A DNA stretch of 64,000 nt from Luteibacter rhizovicinus (GCF_004342265.1 NZ_SMCS01000005.1:186001-250000); one strand, 5' to 3'; counted from the first letter of the stretch, positions 9,401-17,457 are shown. The notes: generated by a model from the sequence alone, not told the origin. Numbers and translations: made by a program.

Positions 9401-9913
9401 CTTCGCAGGCGGGGTTCGGACATTGCCGTGGTCGCCGTTACGGCCGATGCACATGTGCAGGAACGCGGTCGTTGCGAGGCGCAGGGCGTGGCGGAACTGC
9501 TCTTGAAGCCGGTGACACTGGCCCAGCTCGAGGACGCCCTGCGCAGAAACCTGCCCGATGAGGCATGGCCTTTCCATCCGGATACCCAGGATGGTTCGGC
9601 CGAGCTGATCGAGATACTCATGGGCTCGGTTATCCACGACTGGGAGCGGCTGGTGCAGGCGGTAAGCGCGAATGAGGAAAGCGGCGTCCTCGACCGCCTG
9701 CATTCGCTGAAGGGCGCTTTTCTGATGGCCAACGAACAGATGCTCGCGGAACACAGCGCCGAGTTGGAGCGATGGATCGAAACGCACGGTCTGGACGATA
9801 TAGGGCCCGTTCTGCAGGGACTGCAGCTACGCATCGACGAACGGCTGGATGGGTATCGGGCGCGACTCAACCGTACCGACACCGGCAGCCGCGTGCCGCC
9901 GTCATTCCTATGA
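6491..9913 (+). CDS. Hybrid sensor histidine kinase with receiver and Hpt domains (RcsC/BvgS-like)
   Basis: A 1,140-residue inner-membrane phosphorelay kinase. Start ATG 6491 is preceded by GAGGGG; an in-frame TTG at 6389 would add 34 residues without a membrane or family signal. Order of domains: first membrane helix (about 34-52), periplasmic sensor region, second helix (about 350-373), a PAS-like segment, HisKA with ISHEIRTPLSG (His547), an HATPase domain with DDTGIGL and GGTGLGLAL boxes, a degenerate receiver-like segment, a true receiver with TDIEMPGMDG (Asp956), and a C-terminal Hpt domain with HSLKGAF (His1071). The full His-Asp-His chain implies transfer to a separate response regulator; the two RcsB-like regulators that follow are the obvious partners. 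The stimulus is unknown. Confidence 0.93.
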   Translation: MVEVEQGNGVGDGSRVATDEMLAGLRAYHRRLLYGGGFLLSLLIVVMMAGSGWQRIHGYVAQQRQILEDNKAAVDTYLIQRERGYARSLYGMELVWRERRELLTRAGAAYVEPFFDHGEQAVIRAGDSGVPMLVLGVNARHLPPEDIMAYLGLIHETSSLAAATVTEVESPGSLSVYGYDPSGSLMTFTRVASEQQLSARLGLATRRDLFARLRLNDEHLPARSARDPVISFSGINPLSGERSIVGVLTLVANGEPAWRVVAFEAFSDIQRRVEPYLRGASLVVTNSGNVVAGLGMSPEDIGEQVARAKRGRLTVATDGEPVFVRSGTRFAAADNLHGIDWSVVQVFSLEALLRATGVWLACLGGAALVCLVVLWFWLRHIDRRIFAPALRDAEHVFDSEELSRTIVSTSPVGLCLIDLDTLHPLLGNAVMDGFAKEASVAGVSLYARIVDMDRRLGERDVRPADKHGSEFRVEYRPTLATTRTLLIAARPTAYRRHRALLCVARDVTGIAELEEKLRDARTAEENARIVAESASAAKSAFVATISHEIRTPLSGIIGHLELLANGGMDREQAVHIARVRVASDSLLKIVGDVLDFSKIEAGQFDIEPVPFVLRTLVENSLHLFAPLARRKGLGLFHDIDVSIDMSYVGDAQRIGQVLNNLLGNAIRFTTEGAVTVRVRPSRGPRSPGAGMTALRFEIDDTGIGLASTQIEGLFEPFAQAEGVASRRYGGTGLGLALCRQLVTLMGGEIGVESVAGEGSTFSFTLPLKVSTVDNGFPRLDGKSIRLVSSDAVWRSACTSFLVARGAVVEAFASVAGMNLRSSDTGDVVVVGDQWVLGATEARDMVAKGTRVVRASRDGPLHPRYDRGVVFVSCYASDALLDILLTRRGPGAMRDAMKRVAHTPAAGRVLVVDDNPFGRELLRQQLSTLGYTTDEADSGKTALDMCDNYPYTAVLTDIEMPGMDGCELAYALRRRGSDIAVVAVTADAHVQERGRCEAQGVAELLLKPVTLAQLEDALRRNLPDEAWPFHPDTQDGSAELIEILMGSVIHDWERLVQAVSANEESGVLDRLHSLKGAFLMANEQMLAEHSAELERWIETHGLDDIGPVLQGLQLRIDERLDGYRARLNRTDTGSRVPPSFL

Positions 9914-9930
9914 ATCGCGATCGGCCACGA

Positions 9931-10620
9931 TCACTCGTTCTCGTCGTCATGACTACGCGTTCTGGCCGCGCCGGATGCGGCGACCATGCCGCTGGTTACG
10001 GCATAAAGGAAGAGGTCGGCATCCTGTTCGAATCCCAGTTTGCGTTTCGCGGACACCTTCTGCGCACTGGTGGTTTTGTGACTGCGGCCGGTAAGTTTCG
10101 CGATTTCCGTCGCGGTAAGCCCTTCGGCAAGCAGCCGGACGACTTCCACTTCGCGGGGAGTGAGGTGCGCCGACGGACGATCGGCGCTGGCAAGCATGCC
10201 GCTCGCGATCAGACGGGCGATGGACGCGGATCGATACGGCGCTCCCTCGAGCGCCGCTTTGATGGCCATGTCGATGTCGCTGGCGTCGTCGGCTTTGGAA
10301 ACGATACGAACGATGCCCCTGGCTTCGATAGTGCGCAGCAGTTCGGCATTGTCGATGCCCGTGAGCAGCACGATACGTGCTTGCGGAAAGCGTTTTGCTA
10401 TTTCTCCGAGCAGCGGCAAGCCATCGGCCTGTTTATCCTCGTTGGGCATGGCGTAGTCGGTTACCACGACATCGCATGGTGTCGTTTCAAGCAACGCGAT
10501 CAGATCGCCCGCATTCTGAGCGGTACCCACGATCTCGACGCCTTCGAGCGCCCGAAGTCGTCGCGAAATGGCGGCATGAACGAGCGGGTGGTCGTCGGCG
10601 ACTACGATTCGGATAGTCAT
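9931..10620 (-). CDS. RcsB-like response regulator (LuxR-type DNA-binding domain)
   Basis: A 229-residue cytoplasmic transcription regulator. The receiver domain starts MTIRIVVADDHP and has the phospho-acceptor Asp55 in VVVTDYAMP, as in RcsB. The C-terminal helix-turn-helix reads LTPREVEVVRLLAEGLTATE followed by IAKLTGRSHKTTSAQK, close to RcsB. An upstream in-frame extension (to 10701) is rejected because the receiver fold begins at MTIRIVV. The gene is convergent with the hybrid kinase (17 bases between stops) and divergent from the second regulator (64-base gap), an arrangement that supports a shared phosphorelay. Target genes cannot be read from this sequence. Confidence 0.92.
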   Translation of the reverse strand: MTIRIVVADDHPLVHAAISRRLRALEGVEIVGTAQNAGDLIALLETTPCDVVVTDYAMPNEDKQADGLPLLGEIAKRFPQARIVLLTGIDNAELLRTIEARGIVRIVSKADDASDIDMAIKAALEGAPYRSASIARLIASGMLASADRPSAHLTPREVEVVRLLAEGLTATEIAKLTGRSHKTTSAQKVSAKRKLGFEQDADLFLYAVTSGMVAASGAARTRSHDDENE

Positions 10621-10684
10621 GGAAGGGCTCGCTGTGTCCGGACGTCCATCGTAATCGTAACGCAATGAACGGAGGACGCAATCG
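10621..10684. promoter_or_regulatory. Divergent intergenic region between two response regulators
   Basis: These 64 bases must carry the start signals of both regulator genes. GGAGGA at 10671-10676 is a strong ribosome-binding site, 8 bases before the right-hand ATG. No clear -35/-10 pairs stand out, and the space is too short for two independent full promoters without overlap, which suggests that the two genes are co-regulated or that one is transcribed from within its neighbour. Confidence 0.4.
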
Positions 10685-11353
10685 ATGAGCATGGAACGCA
10701 TCCACGTCGTGATCGCGGACGATCATGCGATCGCGCGGGACGGGGTGCGCATGGCTATCCAGGAAGACCCGCGCATGAGTGTGGTCGGCATGGTGGGCAG
10801 TCCCGCGGAGCTTCACCACATGCTTTCCAGTGTTACGGGCGACGTACTTGTGTGCGACTACGCCATGCCGGTAGGCGAAGGCGCCGATGGACTGAATCTG
10901 CTACGTTCCCTGCGCGCGGAGTATCCCGCGCTTGCGGTCGTCGTACTTACCTCGATCGAAGAAGCGCCGATCCTGCGCGATATCGCAGCATATGGCGTGC
11001 GTTGCATCGTCAGCAAGCGCGACGGGCCTCGACACCTTCGTTACGCGATTCGTTCCGCTTACGACAAACGAGCGTATCTGTCTCCCATCATGAAGACGGC
11101 ACTGGACGCCCATGTGCCGGATCGATCGAGCGGGCAGCGCGTGAAATTGAGCGCACGCGAAGACGAAGTTATCGCACTGATCAGGCAAGGGATGTCCATG
11201 AAGGAGATTGCCGCGCGGCTTGGCATTTCGACGTCGACGGCAAGCACTCACAAGGCCAACGCGTTTCTGAAACTCCACGTGACGAACACAGCGGAGCTGA
11301 TTCGCTATTCGGAAGAAACGACGGCGCCCGGCGACGTTCCCCGAGCGTCGTAG
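10685..11353 (+). CDS. Response regulator with LuxR-type DNA-binding domain (RcsB-like)
   Basis: A 222-residue regulator. Receiver domain: acidic pocket IADDHAIARDG, Asp58 in VLVCDYAMP, the conserved Thr in VVVLTSIEE and Lys in VSKRD. LuxR-type helix-turn-helix near the C-terminus: LSAREDEVIALIRQGMSMKE followed by IAARLGISTSTASTHK. The ATG at 10685 has a good GGAGGA site. It shares the DYAMP signature with the divergent regulator but is clearly a separate protein, so the kinase may feed a branched output. Its last 49 bases overlap the end of the opposite-strand inosine/xanthosine triphosphatase gene. Confidence 0.9.
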   Translation: MSMERIHVVIADDHAIARDGVRMAIQEDPRMSVVGMVGSPAELHHMLSSVTGDVLVCDYAMPVGEGADGLNLLRSLRAEYPALAVVVLTSIEEAPILRDIAAYGVRCIVSKRDGPRHLRYAIRSAYDKRAYLSPIMKTALDAHVPDRSSGQRVKLSAREDEVIALIRQGMSMKEIAARLGISTSTASTHKANAFLKLHVTNTAELIRYSEETTAPGDVPRAS

Positions 11354-11883
11354 AACTCGGGGTGCAGGAAGGGCGCCATCGCCAGTACCAACGCCTGCGT
11401 ATACACACTTTCGCGCGTCTCGTTTCCGTTGGTGACCAACGCCACCGTGCCGCCTTTCTGTTTGATGTTGTCGGTGCCGAACAGCCGGTCCATGACGATA
11501 CCGAGCTCGTCGCCGCTTTCCAGCGCCGCGTATACGTGCGCGGGCAGGGAGAGCGCCGCGGTGCGTCCGACCGATAGCCTCATGGCATCCGCTACGGCGA
11601 CATAGGCGAACGTGGCCGGCCCATCCTCGAGTACGTCGATGCCGCCTTCCATCGACACATACAGATCCGCGCCGCCGCGATCCCTGAGATATGCCAGACG
11701 GTTCAGCGCGCCTTCGCGCGTTTCAGCCTGCGTCATCGGTTGATCGCGCACGCCCGATGGCGCATGGATGCCTTCGCATTCGACGATACGGTTGGGATAG
11801 AGCGGTGCGATCGCGCCGCGGACGGCGTTGATCTTCACGGGGTTATGCGAGCCGACGAGGACCCGTAGCTTGGTATGGGACAT
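11305..11883 (-). CDS. yjjX: Inosine/xanthosine triphosphatase (YjjX family)
   Basis: A 192-residue cytoplasmic house-cleaning phosphatase that hydrolyses ITP/XTP-type damaged nucleotides. The N-terminus VLVGSHNPVKINAV is the family signature; SMEGGID and the segment around FGTDNIKQKGGTVALVTNG are also typical, and the length matches E. coli YjjX (about 170-175) plus a short C-terminal tail. The 3' end overlaps the 3' end of the neighbouring response regulator gene by 49 bases, tail to tail. The start ATG at 11883 precedes the receiver-free fold directly, so no alternative start is needed. Confidence 0.92.
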   Translation of the reverse strand: MSHTKLRVLVGSHNPVKINAVRGAIAPLYPNRIVECEGIHAPSGVRDQPMTQAETREGALNRLAYLRDRGGADLYVSMEGGIDVLEDGPATFAYVAVADAMRLSVGRTAALSLPAHVYAALESGDELGIVMDRLFGTDNIKQKGGTVALVTNGNETRESVYTQALVLAMAPFLHPEFYDARGTSPGAVVSSE

Positions 11884-11944
11884 GGGCGGGCCGATACATG
11901 CTGTGATTGGGACGGCAGCAAGTCTAACAGCCGTTCCGGATGCG

Positions 11945-12775
11945 TCAGGCCAGTCGCGTCATATGCCCGGCCTGCGCATCGCCGAATCCCCAGGCATAGG
12001 AGTCCATCGAAAGGACACCGTAGGTCATGCCGCCTTCGATGAGGAAGGCCGGGTCCGATGCATCGCTCGCGCCAAGCGCGACAAGCAACGGCAGGTAGTG
12101 TTCTTCCGTGGGATGCGCGCGCGAAGCCTCGGGTGCCCGACGACGGTAATCGACCAGCGCTTCGATGTCGCGGGCGCCGATCGCATCGCGATTCCACGTG
12201 GCGAACCGCTGTGCGTAAGGCGCCTCGTCGGTCGTCCGGCGAACTTCGTACAGATTGTGCGTAAGACTGCCCGATCCTACGATCAGCACGCCGCGATCCC
12301 GCAATGGCGCAAGTGCACGCCCGAAGGCAAGCGCGCTGGCGGTGTCCAGATCATGCGGCATCGACACCTGGATAACGGGAATCGTGGCGTCGGGTAGCAG
12401 GTGCGACATCGGTACCCACGCGCCATGGTCGAGACCGCGCACGGCATCGGGCGTTACCCGGAAGCCGGCATCGGTCAACAGGCTCGCTGCTTCGGCGGCG
12501 ACATCCGGCGCGCCTGCCACGTCGTAGCGCAGGCGATAGAGCGCCTCGGGGAAACCACCGAAGTCATGGATGGTCGGCGGCCGCTCGCTGGTCGTTACGC
12601 GAACGCCGTCCGTTTGCCAGTGTGGCGATACCACCAACACGGCCCGTACGTTCTCCAGCGAAGCGCCGGTCTCACGCAGTCGCGGACCCAGCTCGCCCGG
12701 TTCGACGGCGAAGGTGGGAGATCCGTGGGAAATGAAGAGCACGGGCTGGCGGGGAGTCGGGACATGATCGTTCAT
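11945..12775 (-). CDS. Aromatic-ring-opening dioxygenase, LigB/DODA family (YgiD-like)
   Basis: A 276-residue enzyme of the extradiol dioxygenase class that cleaves catechol-type rings; the best-known relative, YgiD, opens 4,5-DOPA. Conserved histidine motifs are visible: LFISHGSPTFAV near the N-terminus, VVSPHW, TIHDFGGFPEALY, GLDHGAWVP, and GSGSLTHNLYEV, which together hold the metal site. I start at the ATG at 12775 (MNDHVPTP), since an upstream extension to 12922 would run into the neighbouring methyltransferase gene and lacks family resemblance. The physiological substrate is not evident from context. Confidence 0.9.
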   Translation of the reverse strand: MNDHVPTPRQPVLFISHGSPTFAVEPGELGPRLRETGASLENVRAVLVVSPHWQTDGVRVTTSERPPTIHDFGGFPEALYRLRYDVAGAPDVAAEAASLLTDAGFRVTPDAVRGLDHGAWVPMSHLLPDATIPVIQVSMPHDLDTASALAFGRALAPLRDRGVLIVGSGSLTHNLYEVRRTTDEAPYAQRFATWNRDAIGARDIEALVDYRRRAPEASRAHPTEEHYLPLLVALGASDASDPAFLIEGGMTYGVLSMDSYAWGFGDAQAGHMTRLA

Positions 12776-12849
12776 GCCACCAGTGTATGGGCTCGACACG
12801 GCGATTACAGGAGGTCCGGCTGGAACGGATCGTTTCCCGCAAGGGACGT

Positions 12850-13674
12850 TCAGGTCTCGCGTTCGAAACAGAATCCGAAATAGCGATCCAGCGAACGGTC
12901 GTCGTGGAACGGTATGACGCAACTCCGGTGCGGATTTTCCCAGCGATCGCGAAGTACGTATCCAAGTGCCTTGAGGCCGTGCAGAAAATCGCGCTCGCTC
13001 GTGATGCGGTACGGACAGCAGGCCGTACCCATGTTCTGGACAGTGAAATACGAGGCGGACGGATGGATCGGCACGGAGTTGAGCAGCAGATAGCGCGGAA
13101 GCGTCTGCAGCCCGCCAAGCAGGTCGGCCAGCGTGTAGTCGAGATATTGCAACGATCCGGCGGCGAAGAAGATATCCACGCCATCGGCGTCGTCGCGATG
13201 TGCCGTGAATGTCAGTCGTCCCAGGTTATCGTGTTGCGATGCCCAGGCGGCTCCGGCGACGTTGACGGCGGGAACGTCCAGCACCCGCCAGGCAATCTCT
13301 TCGGGAAACGTTACGTAGCGCTGGTAGGCATAGTAGGCGATGCCGATGTGCCCGCCGAGATCGAACACCGATGTGCAGCCGGCCTCGAACAGCTTCGAGA
13401 ACCAGAGCATCGCGGGATAATCGTTGATATAGACCCGCCGCGTGCGCTCGCGATAGAGCTCGGCGGACGGTGTGTTGTCGTAGCCCGAGGGCCGGGTCTG
13501 CGCGATGCTTGCCTGCGCCTGCGCGAACGTCTCGAAGACGCCGCGATACATATTGTGCGTCAGTGCGGAATGAGCGAAGAATTCGCGCGCGTAGCGCGCT
13601 TCCAGCCAGTGTCGGATCGCAGGCAGGGATGCGGCGCGTTCGCGAACCGTATGCAGCGTGGAATGGACGGCCAT
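12850..13674 (-). CDS. Putative methyltransferase, TIGR04325 family
   Basis: A 274-residue protein with a SAM-binding motif in VFDLGGHIGIAYYAY (about residues 103-117) and the overall pattern of the TIGR04325 methyltransferase family: an N-terminal helical part with YRGVF, the SAM motif, then FFAAGSLQYLDY and LLNSVPIHPS. Members are often found in surface polysaccharide or glycan regions, but the substrate is unknown. A cysteine pair occurs in TACCPYRI. No partner gene is obvious; it is transcribed in the same direction as the flanking dioxygenase and GumN-like genes. Confidence 0.82.
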   Translation of the reverse strand: MAVHSTLHTVRERAASLPAIRHWLEARYAREFFAHSALTHNMYRGVFETFAQAQASIAQTRPSGYDNTPSAELYRERTRRVYINDYPAMLWFSKLFEAGCTSVFDLGGHIGIAYYAYQRYVTFPEEIAWRVLDVPAVNVAGAAWASQHDNLGRLTFTAHRDDADGVDIFFAAGSLQYLDYTLADLLGGLQTLPRYLLLNSVPIHPSASYFTVQNMGTACCPYRITSERDFLHGLKALGYVLRDRWENPHRSCVIPFHDDRSLDRYFGFCFERET

Positions 13675-13763
13675 GGCCGCTTTACCTCGTTGTAAGACCC
13701 TTGCTTTTTATCACTTCGGGTCTGCCCGGTCCGTCCGATAGATGGCCTATGCCATCCGGACGA

Positions 13764-14792
13764 TCACTTCTGGGCCGGGCCTGGCACGTCCTCGTCATCC
13801 GGCGCGACGACGGTGTATCCGCGTGCCTTCAGCTTCGAAAGAGGGCCATCCTTCGCAACGATCAGTTCCATGGGAAGTACCGCGAAACTTTGCGAATTGG
13901 TTGCCAGCGCCTGCTCCGCTGCGGTAAGCCACAGGCCTTCCATGTGTCCGACCACATCGTCCAGCCCGAGGCGTTTTGCGATCCCCGCTTCCGTGACGGC
14001 ATTCAGGCAGGTATCCCAGCGATCCTGGGCAAGCATGCCGCGAAGCGCGCCGATATCTCCCGTCGCCCACGCGTTGGCGCGATCGGTCAAAGTGTCGAGC
14101 CGTTTGTCGATGTTTTCCAGCGTCTGGTGAAAACAGCGGACATCGTCGAGTTCCGCCGCCTTGAACGTCTTGATGGCTTTCCTCGGTTCGTCGATCTCGA
14201 CGGTATACCGCACGGACTGCAAGGGTACGCCACGGGTTTTCGCGATACTGACGACGGTACCGGCAACGCCTGTCGACTGCTTAAGGCCAATCGCTTCGAC
14301 CGCCTTTTTATACAGCTCCAGTGCGGCGAAGATCGGCCGGTAACGTTCGATGCCGCGATCCTTGCCGATGTAGCGCTGCTTCAGCGTCGACCACAGGGCA
14401 TAGTCGCCAGCCGGTACTGTGCTCTGCAATGTCCCGTCGTCGGGCAGGTTGCGCACGCTGATCAGCGACGGCAGCAGGAATAGCCTGCCAAAGAAGTTCG
14501 TTTTCGGTTTGATCGTCAACGAGGGCGCACGCAACACGACCTGCGAACTCGCGATGACTGACTCGACCTCGGTCGATCGCCATTGCATGCGCGCCGGCAA
14601 CGGCGAAAGTATGCCCAGTACGTACATCACATGCTCGCCGCGCGACACCTTCCACAGACCGGGACCGGGTTGTTCGCCGCTGACGGTTACCGCGTCGAGC
14701 ATGACCGCCGAGGTCGCGGGTGCGGGCGCGTCCTGCGCCAAAGCGACCGTCGGCAGCAGGAACAGGAGCAGGGCGGCAACGTGAATTCGCAT
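13764..14792 (-). CDS. TraB/GumN family protein with altered active-site motif
   Basis: A 342-residue exported protein. MRIHVAALLLFLLPTVALAQ is a clear signal peptide, which supports the ATG at 14792 over an ORF extension to 14888. The body follows the TraB/GumN pattern (a GLWKVSRGEHVMYVLG start, DRANAWATGDIGALRGML in the middle, and a C-terminal YTVVAPDD). The usual GxxH motif is read as GILS, so the histidine thought to be part of the metal site is replaced by serine. The family is suspected to be a metal-dependent hydrolase; this copy may be inactive or a variant subgroup. It lies 37 bases downstream of the LTA-synthase-like gene and may be cotranscribed with it. Confidence 0.8.
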   Translation of the reverse strand: MRIHVAALLLFLLPTVALAQDAPAPATSAVMLDAVTVSGEQPGPGLWKVSRGEHVMYVLGILSPLPARMQWRSTEVESVIASSQVVLRAPSLTIKPKTNFFGRLFLLPSLISVRNLPDDGTLQSTVPAGDYALWSTLKQRYIGKDRGIERYRPIFAALELYKKAVEAIGLKQSTGVAGTVVSIAKTRGVPLQSVRYTVEIDEPRKAIKTFKAAELDDVRCFHQTLENIDKRLDTLTDRANAWATGDIGALRGMLAQDRWDTCLNAVTEAGIAKRLGLDDVVGHMEGLWLTAAEQALATNSQSFAVLPMELIVAKDGPLSKLKARGYTVVAPDDEDVPGPAQK

Positions 14793-14829
14793 GGTCGGCT
14801 CGGGGATGCCTCGGGGGAATGGCGTGATC

Positions 14830-16713
14830 TTACCGGTCGGGCATGCGGTAGCGCTGCTCTTTGTACGCCCAACTTGGCCACAATGCATTGGCGAGCGCTT
14901 CCTTCGCCAGGATCGGATCCACGGTTGCCGGCGTCAGCGTCGATTTTCCGTCGTAAGTGAACTGCGAAGCCGGTTTAAACGGTTCGTAGACCACGAGCTG
15001 GTCGTCCTTGAGATAGCCGAAGTTATCGCCGTACTGCATGATCGCACGATGCGGATCGCGCACCGTCAGGTCGGCGCCGGGCATGGGATGGGTGCTGGAA
15101 ATGCCTATCAGCGAGAGCAGCGTCGGCGCCATGTCGATCTGGCTGACGATACGGTCGTCGCTGCGTACCGGTACCTGGCCGCCGAGGATCAGGGCGGGGA
15201 TATGGAAATGCTCCACGGGCACCAGACTCGCACCGTGCACGCGTGCGTCGTGGTCGGCAATGAGCAGGAATACGGTGTTCTGCCAGTAAGGCGATTTCTT
15301 CGCTTCGTTGAAGAACTTGCCGATGGCGTAATCGGCATAACGTACGGTGTTCTCCACACTGGCCGGATTGCCGATCGGCGAGATACGCCCGGCGGGATAT
15401 TGCCATGGCGTGTGATTGGACACGCTGAAGGCCACCGTGAAATTCGGCTTGTCGCCATCGCTCAGCAGGCGCTTGTGCAGTTCGTTGAACATGTCTTCGT
15501 CGGATGCGCCCCATGAACCGACGAAAACCGGATCGACGAACGAACTGCGATCCACCACCTCGTTGAAACCGTTGCCGAAGAAGAAGCCGCGCATATTGTC
15601 GAAGTGCGCTTCGCCGCCGTAGATGAAGCGCGAATGGAATCCCTGCCTGCCAAGCAGCGCGGCGACGGTGAAGAAATCCCGTTGCGAGCGGGGGAGCTTT
15701 AGTACGGCTTCCGCCGTGGTCGGCAGGAACCCCGTCGTGATCGCTTCCAGTCCGCGCGCCGAGCGCGTTCCCGTGGCATAGGCACGGTTGAATGCCCAGC
15801 CTTCCTTGCTCAATGCATCGATGTTCGGCGTCAGGTCCCGTCCGCCAAGATTGCCGACGAACTGCGCACCCAGGCTCTCCTGCACGATGATGACCAGATT
15901 GAGCGGACGCGGATGGCTCGTGCTGGCCTCCTGACGATGCATGCTCGGATAGCGCGCGTCTAACGCCGGGCCGTCAAGGCCCGCACTACGCCGCAACTCG
16001 GCATTCATCGTGTCGGCATCCATGGGCGGATAGACGTCCGCCGAGGAGCGCTCGCTGCGCATGTCGTCGATGGCATTGGCGACGTTGTAAAACGAGTTCA
16101 GAGGCAGCGTGTTAACCATGCTGTCGCTGCTGAAGGCAACCGTGGCTTCGTTGATCGGCCGGTGTTGCAGTGTGCCGCGCGCCGCCAGCAGACATGCGAC
16201 GAAGATAACCGCGGAAATCGGTACGCGCGCGATCCAGCCCGTTCGTGCGTCGCGCAGTTGCGGCGACAGCATCCGCCAGCCCAGCCATCCGATAATCGCC
16301 CAGGCAACGAGGCCCAGGGCAATCGGAAGTTTGTAACCATGCCAGAGCATGGAAGCGACTTCGACCGGGCTGGAAAGGTACTCGACGAACAAACGGTTGG
16401 GCCGCGTGTCGTATTCGACGATGAACTGCGGCGTGGCGACTTCCAGCAGTACCAGTAGCAACCAGCACAGCCGATACCACCATGCGGTAACCCGGACCGC
16501 CAGCGGACGGTGTCCCAGCCACGGGGAGAGGATCGCGGGAAACGCGACCATCATGGCCAACAGGCTCAGGTCGATGCGCCATCCGCCGAAGATCACAGGC
16601 CAAAGCCCGCCGGCATCCGAAACGCGCGAGTGTTGCCAGAGGGCAAGACCCAGTCGCGAGAGGGTAAGCAACAGCAGCGTCGCCGCAAGGAAACGCAAGG
16701 TAAGGCGGCGCAT
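14830..16713 (-). CDS. LTA-synthase-like membrane phosphotransferase/sulfatase-fold enzyme
   Basis: A 627-residue inner-membrane protein with about five N-terminal helices (to about residue 190) and a large periplasmic alkaline-phosphatase/sulfatase-fold domain. Visible catalytic features: VIIVQESLGAQF for the first metal site, TPNIDALSKEGW, the nucleophile loop YATGTRSARGLEAI, in which the first Thr or nearby residue is the likely nucleophile, and LIADHDARVHG for the second metal site. Gram-negative members of this family transfer phosphoglycerol or phosphoethanolamine to periplasmic glucans or LPS rather than making lipoteichoic acid; the substrate here is unknown. The GumN-like gene follows closely. 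The upstream side is the repeat island. Confidence 0.88.
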   Translation of the reverse strand: MRRLTLRFLAATLLLLTLSRLGLALWQHSRVSDAGGLWPVIFGGWRIDLSLLAMMVAFPAILSPWLGHRPLAVRVTAWWYRLCWLLLVLLEVATPQFIVEYDTRPNRLFVEYLSSPVEVASMLWHGYKLPIALGLVAWAIIGWLGWRMLSPQLRDARTGWIARVPISAVIFVACLLAARGTLQHRPINEATVAFSSDSMVNTLPLNSFYNVANAIDDMRSERSSADVYPPMDADTMNAELRRSAGLDGPALDARYPSMHRQEASTSHPRPLNLVIIVQESLGAQFVGNLGGRDLTPNIDALSKEGWAFNRAYATGTRSARGLEAITTGFLPTTAEAVLKLPRSQRDFFTVAALLGRQGFHSRFIYGGEAHFDNMRGFFFGNGFNEVVDRSSFVDPVFVGSWGASDEDMFNELHKRLLSDGDKPNFTVAFSVSNHTPWQYPAGRISPIGNPASVENTVRYADYAIGKFFNEAKKSPYWQNTVFLLIADHDARVHGASLVPVEHFHIPALILGGQVPVRSDDRIVSQIDMAPTLLSLIGISSTHPMPGADLTVRDPHRAIMQYGDNFGYLKDDQLVVYEPFKPASQFTYDGKSTLTPATVDPILAKEALANALWPSWAYKEQRYRMPDR

Positions 16714-17213
16714 GGGAGGCCTTCAGGAAGATGAAGTATTCGTGAAGTCTATATGACCGCTGCAAATTAAAGGCTCTTCGTGTACTACGGGGCGATCTCG
16801 CGCTTTTGGTTGCGCTTTGGGTTAGGACAGCCACTGGGCGGCTCGTGCCGCTCTCGGCTTCGTCGGCTCACGCTCGTGCCTCGGGGAAGCCGCGACCGGG
16901 TTGGCCCTTGGGGCCTTCGGCGCCGTCCCTTCGGGAGCGGGCCGTAGTCCCGCTTTCGCTCCAACGGGTCATCGCGGCCCTCGGCTAAGGCGGCCCCAAG
17001 GGCCAACCCGGCCACGGCACCGTCGGTTGCGGTTGGCTGTGGGCAGAGCACGAGCCGAGCACGTGGCGGGAGTGACCAGCATGCGGTCAGCTCTGTCCAT
17101 GCATCGACGCCATGCTTTCCCCCACGTGACCGCAGCATCCGGAAGAGCCGTCGGCCACCACCCTCGACGCGACTTGCGCAACCGAGCGCGGCGGGCGGAT
17201 CAGGCCCGCAGGG

Positions 17214-17240
17214 GGCGGACCTGGACGGTCCGCCGTTTTT
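17214..17240 (+). terminator. Rho-independent terminator-like hairpin (rightward)
   Basis: GGCGGACC, a 5-base loop and GGTCCGCC form a perfect 8-bp stem followed by GTTTTT. No rightward gene ends nearby, so it may be part of the repeat unit rather than serve a gene. Confidence 0.5.
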
Positions 17241-17261
17241 GCTGAGGCAAGGAGGCCGAAT

Positions 17262-17287
17262 CAAAAACCCCCGCCCGCAGCGCGGGC
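17262..17287 (-). terminator. Terminator-like hairpin downstream of the serine hydrolase
   Basis: Read leftward, GCCCGC-GCT-GCGGGC is followed by five G and then TTTTT. It lies about 170 bases after the serine hydrolase stop and would stop its transcript before the LTA-synthase-like gene. The G run between stem and T tract makes it imperfect. Confidence 0.4.
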
Positions 17288-17457
17288 GCGACGGGGCGCA
17301 GCCATAGAACAAAAGCCGCGCAGCGGCTCTCCCTTCCCGAGCGACGGTGAAGCCGGAGCGTCGAGGGTGGTGGCCGACGGCTCTCCCCGTAACGTCCCAG
17401 CGCGAAAGCGATGGCAAAGCCGAGCCCTCCGTGAAGAACCAAATTAAAACGAGTGAA

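Larger units (their letters stand above)
16714..17457. repeat. Gene-free island of inverted repeats
   Basis: This 744-bp gap between two leftward genes holds two perfect long inverted repeats: 27 bp at 17144-17170 matching 17358-17384 (187-bp spacer) and 20 bp at 16896-16915 matching 16992-17011 (76-bp spacer). The reverse strand is open for 239 codons over 16785-17504, but the translation is low-complexity, rich in Arg, Pro and Gly, has no domain pattern and runs into the serine hydrolase gene, so I do not call a protein. The structure looks like a dispersed palindromic repeat unit that could be present elsewhere in the genome. Confidence 0.65.
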
